A DNA stretch of 64,000 bases from Bacteroidales bacterium H4 (GTDB taxonomy: Bacteria; Bacteroidota; Bacteroidia; Bacteroidales; Muribaculaceae), in the NCBI GenBank assembly GCA_001701165.1, contig DAAP01000044.1, positions 1 through 64,000 of the forward strand. The letters run 5' to 3'. Each line of letters begins with the position of its first letter. Within the stretch, counting starts at the first letter, position 1. The notes under the pieces are model-generated. The model did no database searches. It had not been told where the DNA came from and saw nothing but the letters and a program-made list of their open reading frames with translations. Made by a program: the position numbers and the translations under genes. Positions 44,001 to 51,299 of the stretch are shown here, piece by piece.

Positions 44001-45670
44001 ACACCACCGAAAACGGCAAGTACCCCGCCGATGGACTTGGAGACGCCACCAAGAACTCCAACAGCACCGGCGATTGCATGATCAATACAGACGGCGACTC
44101 ATACTTGGAAGCCTGGGTACTCTCCACCAAGCACGGCATGGCATACTACGCCTACGGCAACCCGCCGGCCAAGAATCCCTCGGCCATCGTCGGCCCGAGC
44201 GAACCTAACCCGACAATAAGCGCCAATCCCACCTCTTTATCCTTCTCCTCCAAGAAGAATGCGGCAGTGGACAAAGATCTCAAGATTGAAGGCGCCAACC
44301 TCAAAGGCAACATCACCGCCACTCTCAGCGGCACAAATGCCAACATGTTCAAGCTTTCCAATACAAGTCTCAGCAACTCCGGCACAATCAAGGTGACATA
44401 CACCCCCACCGCCGAAGGCACTCACAAGGCCACCATCACGCTGTCAAGCCAGGGCACGACCAACGTCACCGTAGCCCTCAACGGCACATGCGAAGCCACC
44501 ATAACCCTGCTCGAAGACATTGCAGCCCATCAGGACAAACTCTCCGAGGAATGGATATACTCCACCAACAAGAACAACACCCCGAGCTGGACAACGTTTG
44601 ACGCCAAACAGTCGGCCAACCGTGACATCGCTCTGATTGGTGACAAGCTTTATGTACTCAACGGCAAAAACTGGGGTGATGTCGCAGTGAACATCATCAA
44701 CGCCAAGGACGGCAAGCACAAAGGCTCGCTCTCCGTGGCCGACCTCGGAAGTGCTCTCGGCAAACTCGGCGGTCTCGCCGTAGCCGACGGCAAACTCATC
44801 GCCTCCAACATCGTAACAGCCGCCCAAAACCTCCGCGTATACATTTGGGACAACGATGCAGCCGCACCGCGCGTACTCGTCCAGAAAGACGGCGCAGGCA
44901 TCATCACCGGTGCTTCCGTAGCTTTCAGCGGAACGCTCAACAACGGCCGTGTATGGCTCACCAAAGACGGCTCCAACGAAGTCGTATACTTCGAAATCAA
45001 AAACGGCAGCTGCGACAACAATATGCACACCATAGCGTTGAAAAACGCTAAAGGCGAAGCATATGCATACGGCAGCGACGGCCGTGGTGCTTCCAAGATC
45101 TATCCCAACACCGACGGCAGCTTCTGGATGGCCCAGAAAGACAACCAGATAGCCAAGTTCGACGCTTCCGGCAAGATTACAGACGAAATCCTGCCCAAAG
45201 AAGCGCTCGGCGGATCCTCCTACGGCACAGCTTTCGCCCAATTCTCCATAGGCAACAAGCGATACATCGCCGCTATCACCTACAAGACCGGCAACCTGCA
45301 AGACGGACAAGTAGCTATCATTGATGTAACCAGCGGCGTGGCCAAAGCCACGGCTCCCATCAAACGCCTGCCCGAAAACGGCTTCGGATCAAACGTGAAC
45401 AGCCAATACATGTCCACAGTTGTCGTAAGCGCCGAAGGATCGCGCAAGGGCATCGTCAACATCTACGCCAACGTCTTCGGACAAGGTCTGGGATACTTCA
45501 AGTACGCCGGCGAAATGGCTGACGCCATCTCCGACATCACCGTCGATGGCGACAACGCCGACGTCGAGTACTTCAACCTCCAAGGCATACGCGTAGACGC
45601 CGACAACCTCACCCCCGGCATCTATGTACGCCGTCAAGGCAATAAAGCCACCAAAGTCGTCATCAAATAA
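41012..45670 (+). CDS. giant secreted protein: PD40 propeller, C39-type peptidase, two more propellers, sorting tail
   Basis: 1552 residues. After a signal peptide (ending ATVSAGA), residues of about 40-370 carry TolB/PD40-like blades (ISPDGTRAAFGSIDGDFYMM, WSPDGTRLAVQRVNGNLF). Residues of about 410-610 look like a C39-like cysteine peptidase: YINQVWDTPGS, YVCCAPSSCCMNLGW with a candidate nucleophile Cys, GGHVVLGFR and ICHDPYGDY for His and Asp. Two similar units (about 730-1060 and 1175-1510), each an Ig-like domain plus a propeller beginning LSEKWNLS or LSEEWIYS, follow. The tail VEYFNLQGIRVDADNLTPGIYVRRQG is nearly the same as in the LRR fusion at 20032. Likely an extracellular or surface peptidase; the target is unknown. 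Confidence 0.8.
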   Translation: MDLKTTFSLRVLGLAAILAATVSAGATVTETQKGISFYDAASHGYVSTMLNTRAGIVVATERGKDISVIRNGKMVPMVSGPGVGMYIHASKDGQYIGYKSINNNTDQAPMVLDVTTGRSIILESYTNQCGQPSFADDNTVCYTVGNKLVVRKIDGSQRREYNMPFYVNIVNISPDGTRAAFGSIDGDFYMMNLADGDIVTVPGGEGAYNPVWSPDGTRLAVQRVNGNLFTIDAATKVRHNIGEVSSFNWTEDSKSIVYTQVNRINDMLSSGASVCRVAWDGSSNTKIIDNDASCPVAVLADGNALIVSYAVGTQRGLSKRVYRTVSDFVGAPARTVSLVSFGKDEQVGNSRITNFKGFSRTDAPMASFEDIMADNAKARKLSPEQRAQYSSGTRKGNDIGLTAIPYINQVWDTPGSYSGNYSVGYVCCAPSSCCMNLGWRGKLSKVAVTSRASGVGTVYYSWQVLRDYTSSTGYAFTQRASYYGSVGGGYGYMWGLGSPATMMASFYQKNGLNSSFASSWSTFCTQTNNNDPYTICLANGTGGHVVLGFRTNQAAASNGSSTWAKNGSFICHDPYGDYNGASYPNWDGRYSTYDWPGYSNGYKNIGTFHWGCIATGSKPTPSNPTLTVSPASVNFTCELNQHPSATIKVTGKDLSSDITIASYTPGRFTPSVTSLPKTGGTFKITFNISDKIGTYGEGGSAVNSKFYVKVKSGSLEKIINITATVTAPPLGKLSEKWNLSEKKGNKDSKGYDASNIRNFVYNDGKLYCVYNHSDILVLNAQTGAKLGFLPKNDIVKGGTLTLCDVKCINGKILACNIAKQGEEFRVYAWDNDNSYPTLALSTTDIQGAARVGDCMELTGTYPSDYWLAFCNDNGTDTRIVEYHMNGTKIAQAKNTKVLKDGKQWKTGATSRAYPKGSGWWVDGSQSMPAWTNNPNNGTCTVQCINTCADGKKPWGASHHEFNWKGGKYAINLIFEGTTNYTGAKMRIVKDNAGDYSNTTENGKYPADGLGDATKNSNSTGDCMINTDGDSYLEAWVLSTKHGMAYYAYGNPPAKNPSAIVGPSEPNPTISANPTSLSFSSKKNAAVDKDLKIEGANLKGNITATLSGTNANMFKLSNTSLSNSGTIKVTYTPTAEGTHKATITLSSQGTTNVTVALNGTCEATITLLEDIAAHQDKLSEEWIYSTNKNNTPSWTTFDAKQSANRDIALIGDKLYVLNGKNWGDVAVNIINAKDGKHKGSLSVADLGSALGKLGGLAVADGKLIASNIVTAAQNLRVYIWDNDAAAPRVLVQKDGAGIITGASVAFSGTLNNGRVWLTKDGSNEVVYFEIKNGSCDNNMHTIALKNAKGEAYAYGSDGRGASKIYPNTDGSFWMAQKDNQIAKFDASGKITDEILPKEALGGSSYGTAFAQFSIGNKRYIAAITYKTGNLQDGQVAIIDVTSGVAKATAPIKRLPENGFGSNVNSQYMSTVVVSAEGSRKGIVNIYANVFGQGLGYFKYAGEMADAISDITVDGDNADVEYFNLQGIRVDADNLTPGIYVRRQGNKATKVVIK

Positions 45671-45694
45671 CCACTGACCAACATCATCCTCAAT

Positions 45695-45735
45695 AAAGGG
45701 AGGCGGGCCGCGCGGCTCGCCTCCCTTTCTATTTT
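45695..45735 (+). terminator. Rho-independent terminator after the large peptidase gene
   Basis: AAAGGGAGGCG (45695-45705) pairs with CGCCTCCCTTT (45718-45728); the loop is GC-rich and the run TTTCTATTTTT follows. Confidence 0.9.
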
Positions 45736-45768
45736 TCAAACATCATCCACCGCCGCGTTTGACAATCT

Positions 45769-45798
45769 TGCCAAAACAAATAGTTATGCCTAACTTTG
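45769..45798 (+). promoter_or_regulatory. promoter of the GNAT gene, predicting a leaderless transcript
   Basis: TTG at 45769-45771 and TAACTTTG at 45791-45798 are 19 bp apart. The ATG at 45803 is only 4 bp past the -7 box, where transcription itself should begin. Confidence 0.6.
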
Positions 45799-45802
45799 GG
45801 GT

Positions 45803-46414
45803 ATGAAAATGAGATACGCCACAACGGCAGACATCGAGCAAATACTGGCAATCACCGACAGCGCTCGACGGTTCCAGCGCCAATGCGGATTTCGCCAATG
45901 GGAAGACGGCTACCCGGCATATGAGAATATCGCCGCAGACATCGCCGACCAAGGCGCATATATATTCGAAAACGAAGGCACCTCCGCCAAAGCCGCAGAC
46001 ATTACCATCGAAGGCTCGAACATCGTTGAACGTGAGAATATTGTCGCTTATGCCTATCTGACCGAAGGCGATGCCGAGTACGACAGTCTATCCCGGATAT
46101 GGCACTATCCCGGGCCCTACGGCGTCATCCATCGACTGGCCATAGCCCCGAACTTTCGCGGTCAAGGTCTGGCCGCCCAAATCCTTGCCATGTCCGAAGC
46201 GCACCTTGCCGCACAAGGCACACGCGCCATGCGCATAGACACCGGCCAAGACAACATCGTGATGCAGCGCATCCTCAGCCGCGCCGACTACACCTGCCGC
46301 GGCCTCCACCACTTCTCCTGGGGCCCCCGCCTCGCCTACGAAAAAGCCCCTGACCCAACCATCTGCGGTCCGGAGATAGAGAGAGGTAAAACGCTAATTA
46401 TTTGTAGCATATAA
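45803..46414 (+). CDS. GNAT-family N-acetyltransferase
   Basis: 203 residues. The acetyl-CoA-binding signature is HRLAIAPNFRGQGLAAQILAMSEAHLAAQGTRAMRIDTGQDN at about 108-150, with the QxxGxA-like loop RGQGLA. The N-terminal part (MRYATTADIEQILAITDSARRFQ) is typical of RimI-like members. The middle has an unusual stretch of about 25 residues (GTSAKAADITIEGSNIVEREN). The acceptor cannot be predicted. The start at 45803 is supported by the promoter; the in-frame ATG at 45809 is an alternative. Confidence 0.85.
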   Translation: MKMRYATTADIEQILAITDSARRFQRQCGFRQWEDGYPAYENIAADIADQGAYIFENEGTSAKAADITIEGSNIVERENIVAYAYLTEGDAEYDSLSRIWHYPGPYGVIHRLAIAPNFRGQGLAAQILAMSEAHLAAQGTRAMRIDTGQDNIVMQRILSRADYTCRGLHHFSWGPRLAYEKAPDPTICGPEIERGKTLIICSI

Positions 46415-46424
46415 CACAAAATCG

Positions 46425-46432
46425 TATCTTTG
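46425..46432 (+). promoter_or_regulatory. -7 box TATCTTTG of the second DUF4143-type ATPase gene
   Basis: Fits TAnnTTTG. Transcription from about 46438 would give a leader of about 58 nt that consists almost entirely of the inverted repeats at 46435-46478. Confidence 0.55.
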
Positions 46433-46434
46433 CA

Positions 46435-46478
46435 CTGAAAAAACAGCTGCATCTGCAACCATTTTTTCAGTTGCAGCT
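46435..46478 (+). promoter_or_regulatory. interleaved inverted repeats in the leader of the second ATPase gene
   Basis: CTGAAAAAA (46435-46443) pairs with TTTTTTCAG (46462-46470). AGCTGCA (46445-46451) pairs with TGCAGCT (46472-46478). CTGCAAC (46453-46459) pairs with GTTGCAG (46470-46476). The first and second stems cross, so the RNA can form either alternative hairpins or a pseudoknot just ahead of the ATG at 46496. Confidence 0.55.
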
Positions 46479-46495
46479 ACTAAAAAACAGACGTA

Positions 46496-47821
46496 ATGAT
46501 AATAAATAGAGCCGATTACATAGCAAAACTTAGTGCCAAAAGCTGGAACGGCAAGGTTAAGATTATCACAGGCATCAGACGCTGTGGCAAGTCGTTCCTC
46601 CTATCTGTTCTTTTCAAACAGCATCTGATAGAGACCGGCGTTACGGAAGACTCCTTCATAGAAATTGACTTAGAGAAAAGACGTGACGTAAAATACCGCA
46701 ACCCAAACGTCCTATACGATTATGTGGTCAAAAAGTCAAGCGATATGGGTAAGCGGTATTATGTTTTCATCGATGAGATACAGCTGTCCTACAGGGTAAA
46801 AAGCACTGATATAGATGAAAAATCTGTGCCGGAAGAGGACCGGGAATTGCTTTATACGACTTTTTATGACGTACTCAATGACTTAATGGGGCATCCGAAT
46901 CTGGATGTGTATGTGACCGGGTCAAACTCTAAGATGTTGTCTACGGATATTGTCACCAATTTTCGAGACAGGGGGTCGGAAATCAGGGTTTATCCGCTGT
47001 CCTTCAAAGAGTTCTGCCAAACAAAAGAGCTTGACAAAATTGATGCCCTTGAGGAATATTTGGCATATGGTGGTATGCCGTTAGCCGTGCTGGAAGATGA
47101 CGAGGCCGAAAAGCGCAAATACCTTATAAATCTTTATAAGAATGTCTATCTAAAGGATATTATTGAACGAAACAAGCTAAAAGACATAACATTGCTTGAT
47201 ACTTTGACAGACGTCTTATCGTCATCGGTCGGTTCACTAACAAATCCACACAAGCTGGCTAATACTGCTTGTTCTATATTGGGCAAGACAACATCGGACA
47301 GCACCATCAAGAAATACATAAACATCCTTGAAGACGCGTATCTTTTTAGTTGTTCAAAAAGATGGAACGTAAAAGGCAGAAAGTATTTTGGGTCTATTCA
47401 GAAATATTATGCAGTGGACTTAGGATTAAGGAATGCTCGCTTGAACTGGCGTCAACAGGAACGTTCGCACCTGATGGAAAACATGTTATACAACGAGCTG
47501 TTAATGCGCGGACTAAGTGTCGATGTCGGCGTGGTCGAAGTCTTACAAACGATTGATGGCAAACGGAAGCAATCTCAATACGAAATTGACTTTGTCGTGA
47601 ACACCGGAAAAGAAAAAGTGTATATCCAGTCCGCGATGAATGTAGATGACCCGGAGAAGCGCAAACAGGAGACATTCTCGTTGAAACATAGCGGAGACTT
47701 CTACCGCAAAATAGTGGTATTAGATGGGAACCAAAGAATGTGGACAGATGAAGATGGCATCATCTATGTGGGCATTATCCCGTTCTTGCTGGATGTCGAG
47801 ACACTCAAGACACTCATTTAG
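46496..47821 (+). CDS. ATP-binding protein, AAA/DUF4143-type, second copy
   Basis: 441 residues. Walker A is GIRRCGKS (about 24-31), Walker B YVFIDEIQ (about 87-94), and DVYVTGSNSKML is the sensor-like segment. The DUF4143 part has YYAVDLGLRNARL and LMENMLYNELLMRG, ending in a nuclease-like QYEIDFVVN motif. It belongs to the same broad family as the protein at 30064-31248 but to a different subgroup. Base composition is AT-richer than the flanks, in line with accessory origin. Function is not established. Confidence 0.87.
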   Translation: MIINRADYIAKLSAKSWNGKVKIITGIRRCGKSFLLSVLFKQHLIETGVTEDSFIEIDLEKRRDVKYRNPNVLYDYVVKKSSDMGKRYYVFIDEIQLSYRVKSTDIDEKSVPEEDRELLYTTFYDVLNDLMGHPNLDVYVTGSNSKMLSTDIVTNFRDRGSEIRVYPLSFKEFCQTKELDKIDALEEYLAYGGMPLAVLEDDEAEKRKYLINLYKNVYLKDIIERNKLKDITLLDTLTDVLSSSVGSLTNPHKLANTACSILGKTTSDSTIKKYINILEDAYLFSCSKRWNVKGRKYFGSIQKYYAVDLGLRNARLNWRQQERSHLMENMLYNELLMRGLSVDVGVVEVLQTIDGKRKQSQYEIDFVVNTGKEKVYIQSAMNVDDPEKRKQETFSLKHSGDFYRKIVVLDGNQRMWTDEDGIIYVGIIPFLLDVETLKTLI

Positions 47822-47870
47822 AGGCATAATAGATACAGCAGATGCCGCATAGTCTCGAGGATATCTTTTT

Positions 47871-48386
47871 CTATTTCTCATCCCAAGAGTCGGGATAGCT
47901 GCTGTGATGGAAGAAGGAACGCGTTCTTAGGGATTCTTTTTGCTTTTCATCGTTGTAGTGAGCGAGGCCTTCCGAGAATCCGGACTCGTAGCCGGCTTCG
48001 TATCCGTCACAAAAGCGCGTGGCATCTTCGTCCGAAAACTCGTTTGCATCATCATAGCCGGCGCCGAAAGAGTTATTTGCCGCACCGGCGGCATAGCCGG
48101 CTTCGTATCCGGCATCATATCCGGCATCGTAGGAATCTCCGGATGGCGATGATTGACTTACGTAGCTGCTGCGGCTGCCGCTCGTCGGACAAGCAATGGT
48201 CGGGTCGATAAAAGTATCAACTATATGATTCAACATCAAATCGTACCATGTGGTTTGGGGCGTGTCCGGCTCTGACGCTACAGGCTTTTCGGTGTCTTTG
48301 CTATCGTGTACGTGCGCGCCTATGGCGATGATACCGATAATAATCACCGCCCAAAAGATTCGAATTATAGTTTTGCTACCATCCAT
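47871..48386 (-). CDS. membrane-anchored Gly-Tyr-repeat protein of unknown function
   Basis: 171 residues. One membrane helix (about 8-24, IIRIFWAVIIIGIIAIGA) is followed by an exposed part with DAGYDAGYEAGYAAGAA and, later, CDGYEAGYESGFSEGLA. These GYxxGY repeats recall short glycine-zipper-like or amphipathic repeats seen in many unrelated proteins. No enzyme motif is present. It precedes hutI's 3' end on the same strand, but with no obvious link to histidine use. Confidence 0.65.
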   Translation of the reverse strand: MDGSKTIIRIFWAVIIIGIIAIGAHVHDSKDTEKPVASEPDTPQTTWYDLMLNHIVDTFIDPTIACPTSGSRSSYVSQSSPSGDSYDAGYDAGYEAGYAAGAANNSFGAGYDDANEFSDEDATRFCDGYEAGYESGFSEGLAHYNDEKQKESLRTRSFFHHSSYPDSWDEK

Positions 48387-48434
48387 ATTTGTCCGGTATA
48401 ACGTCTTTTGCGCGCATATGCAGCTATCGCCACA

Positions 48435-49673
48435 TCAGGTGGGGCGGCCGGAGAGGAGGGTCGTGCGAGTGAGGTTGTCGCCGAAGGAGTATGGCAGGAA
48501 GGCGAGCGAGGGAACGGGATCGGTGATGCGGAGGTCGGCACGGAGGCCGACAGCGATGGCGCCGGTGGTCTCGGACAGGCCCATGGCATAGGCGCCGTTG
48601 ATGGTGGTGGCGGCGAGCGCTTCGGCCGGAGTGAGCCGCATCTGTATGCACAGCAGCGAATTGACCAGCGACATATTCCCCGAGGGTGTCGAGCCGGGAT
48701 TATAGTCGGAGGCGGCCGCAACACCCAGCCCGGCGTCAATCATTCGGCGTGCCGGGGCGTAAGGCAGGCGCGAGAAAAGCGAGCAGCCCGGCAGCACCGT
48801 CGGCATCGTCTGTGTGCCTTTGAGGACGCGTATTTGGTCGTCGGAGGTGTGTTCCAGGTGGTCTACGGAGAGGGCATTGTGCGCCACGCCCACTTCCACG
48901 CCGCCGGAGTAGTCCAGCTCGTTGGCGTGAATCTTGGGCCGCAAGCCGTGGCGGTACCCACATTCGAGTATCTGCGCCGTATGCTGCGGCGTAAAGAATC
49001 CGCGGTCGCAGAACACATCGATGTATTGGGCAAGGCCTTCGTGCGCCACGGCGGGAATCATCTCGCGACATACAACATCGACATATCCCTGATAGTCACC
49101 GGCAAAATTGCGCGGCAATGCGTGCGCACCCAGAAATGTGGACACAATATTGGCCGGCAAGTCTTGACGCAAACGAGCAATGACACGCAGCATTTTCAAT
49201 TCGTCATGGAGGTTGAGCCCGTATCCACTCTTGATTTCGATGCTTCCGGTGCCGTACTCAATCATACGGCGTGCACGCGGCAGTGCTTGGCGGTAAAGTT
49301 CGTCCTCGGAGGTGTTGTGCAGCAGGTCGGCCGAATTGAGTATTCCGCCGCCGCGACGCGCAATGTCTTCGTAGGAGAGTCCGCGTATTTTATCCTCGAA
49401 TTCCCGCTCGCGCGATCCGGCATATACGATATGTGTGTGCGCATCGCAGAACGCCGGGAGGACGGCGCCGCCACGGACATCCGTCTCGGTGTCGTAGCGG
49501 CGGTCACGCGGCATCGAGGCCATGGGGCCGAAGTCGGCGATAAGCCCTTCTTTGATTACGAGATATGCATCGCGCATCGAGCGATCTTCGCCCATTTCCG
49601 TTCCTTGTAGGCGTGTGCGGCCTTGTGTTTCGATGCCGGCAAGCAGCCCGATATTGTATAATAGAGTGTCCAT
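48435..49673 (-). CDS. hutI: imidazolonepropionase
   Basis: 412 residues from the ATG at 49671-49673. It hydrolyses 4-imidazolone-5-propionate to N-formimino-L-glutamate, the third step of histidine breakdown. Amidohydrolase metal ligands are visible in FCDAHTHIVYAG (HxH), in KIHANELDYSGG and SVDHLEHTS, and in AAASDYNPGSTPSGNM (Asp). It is the last gene of the ftcD-hutU-hutH-hutI run, 72 bp after hutH. An extension to 49703 adds ten residues without family support. Confidence 0.96.
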   Translation of the reverse strand: MDTLLYNIGLLAGIETQGRTRLQGTEMGEDRSMRDAYLVIKEGLIADFGPMASMPRDRRYDTETDVRGGAVLPAFCDAHTHIVYAGSREREFEDKIRGLSYEDIARRGGGILNSADLLHNTSEDELYRQALPRARRMIEYGTGSIEIKSGYGLNLHDELKMLRVIARLRQDLPANIVSTFLGAHALPRNFAGDYQGYVDVVCREMIPAVAHEGLAQYIDVFCDRGFFTPQHTAQILECGYRHGLRPKIHANELDYSGGVEVGVAHNALSVDHLEHTSDDQIRVLKGTQTMPTVLPGCSLFSRLPYAPARRMIDAGLGVAAASDYNPGSTPSGNMSLVNSLLCIQMRLTPAEALAATTINGAYAMGLSETTGAIAVGLRADLRITDPVPSLAFLPYSFGDNLTRTTLLSGRPT

Positions 49674-49744
49674 AGCGCGTAGTGGGTAAAGGAGCGTGCC
49701 CATAATGGCCTTTACAGCTTTATAGCCATTATGGGCGTGTACTG

Positions 49745-51232
49745 TCAGATGCGCGGTGCTTCGCGCTGTATGAATTTGATAGAGTTGGCAATATGCGGAT
49801 ACATCGGTTGGTCGTTGTCTATATAGGGGACAATGGCGCGGTATTCGGCCACAAGAGCCTCTATGGCCGGTGACGACTTGAGCGGACGGCGGAAGTCGAG
49901 GGCTTGTACGGCATTGAAAAGCTCAATACCGAGTACGCGTTCGGTATTGAGTACCACGCGGTATAACTTTGTAGCCGCATTGGCACCCATGCTGACATGG
50001 TCTTCCTGATCCTGCGAGGACGAAATCGAGTCTACCGAGGCGGGCATACACAGGCCCTTGCTTTGGCTGACGATGGATGCGGCAGTGTATTGCGGAATCA
50101 TAAATCCGCTATTGAGGCCCGGATTAGCCACGAGGAAGCGCGGCAGATCGCGCAGGCCCGAGATGAGGCGGTAGATGCGGCGCTCTGAGATGCTTCCCAG
50201 CTCGGCAACGGCTATGGACAAGGCATCCATGGCGATGGCCAACGGCTGGCCGTGGAAGTTGCCGGCCGAAACAACGAGGTCTTCGTCCGGGAACACCGTC
50301 GGGTTATCTGTCACCGAGTTGCTTTCGGCTTCGAAGACGCTGTCCACGTACCGTATTGTGTCCTTGGACGCCCCGTGTACCTGCGGTATGCAGCGAAACG
50401 AGTACGGGTCTTGGACATCCTTCTTCGGACGAGCCACTATCTCACTACCTTCCATAAACTTGCGGAAGAATGTAGCCGTGTCCGACTGGCCGCGGTGCGC
50501 GCGGATGCGGTTGACCGAGTCATTGAAGGGCTCGATGTGGCCGTCGAAGGCATCCAGCGAAATGGCGCCTATGACATCGGCCCATGCCGAAATTCGATGT
50601 GCCATGTGCAGCGCCCACGTGCCGTAGGCATTCATAAACTGTGTGCCGTTGAGCAACGCCAGACCTTCCTTGGACTGCAAGTCGATAGGCTCCCAGCCCA
50701 TCTTGTGCATCACTTCGCCGGCATCCACCACCCTGCCCATGTATTCCACTTCGCCCATTCCGATGAGCGGTAACGACATGTGCGCCAATGGCGCCAAGTC
50801 ACCCGAAGCACCCAGCGAACCCTGCTGATAGATGACGGGGATGATGTCGTGGTTGTACATGTCGATAAGTCGCTGAACGGTAGCTACTTGAACGCCGGAG
50901 TGGCCATAGGCAAGCGATTGAACCTTAAGCAGCATCATCAACTTGACAATCTCGGAGGGCACACGTTCGCCGGTGCCGCAAGCGTGTGACATAATCAGAT
51001 TACGCTGCAATGTGGACAAGTCTTTACGGTCTATAGAGACATTGCACAGCGAACCGAAGCCCGTTGTGACACCGTAAATGGGCGTGCCGCCGACGGCTTT
51101 TTTGTCCAAGTACTCGCGGCACTTGTGTATGCGCTCCACGGCTTGCTCCGATAGACGCAGCGCCTTGCCCGAGGCAACGATTTCGTATATTTTGGCAGGC
51201 GTAATATGCCTTTCGCTAATGGTATGATACAT
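49745..51232 (-). CDS. hutH: histidine ammonia-lyase
   Basis: 495 residues. It removes ammonia from L-histidine to give urocanate. The MIO cofactor triad Ala-Ser-Gly is in QQGSLGASGDLAPLAHMSLPLIG near residues 141-143, and YGVTTGFGSL near the N-terminus carries the catalytic Tyr. SQDQEDHVSMG near the C-terminus is also conserved. The ATG at 51230-51232 was chosen because the upstream part of the frame overlaps the spacer to hutU. The gene is 67 bp behind hutU and 72 bp before hutI. Confidence 0.97.
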   Translation of the reverse strand: MYHTISERHITPAKIYEIVASGKALRLSEQAVERIHKCREYLDKKAVGGTPIYGVTTGFGSLCNVSIDRKDLSTLQRNLIMSHACGTGERVPSEIVKLMMLLKVQSLAYGHSGVQVATVQRLIDMYNHDIIPVIYQQGSLGASGDLAPLAHMSLPLIGMGEVEYMGRVVDAGEVMHKMGWEPIDLQSKEGLALLNGTQFMNAYGTWALHMAHRISAWADVIGAISLDAFDGHIEPFNDSVNRIRAHRGQSDTATFFRKFMEGSEIVARPKKDVQDPYSFRCIPQVHGASKDTIRYVDSVFEAESNSVTDNPTVFPDEDLVVSAGNFHGQPLAIAMDALSIAVAELGSISERRIYRLISGLRDLPRFLVANPGLNSGFMIPQYTAASIVSQSKGLCMPASVDSISSSQDQEDHVSMGANAATKLYRVVLNTERVLGIELFNAVQALDFRRPLKSSPAIEALVAEYRAIVPYIDNDQPMYPHIANSIKFIQREAPRI

Positions 51233-51299
51233 ATTCGAGGTAAGAATTTGTGGTTTGTAAATTTTTGAGAAGGCGGACAATATTTCCCATGAGCCAAAG

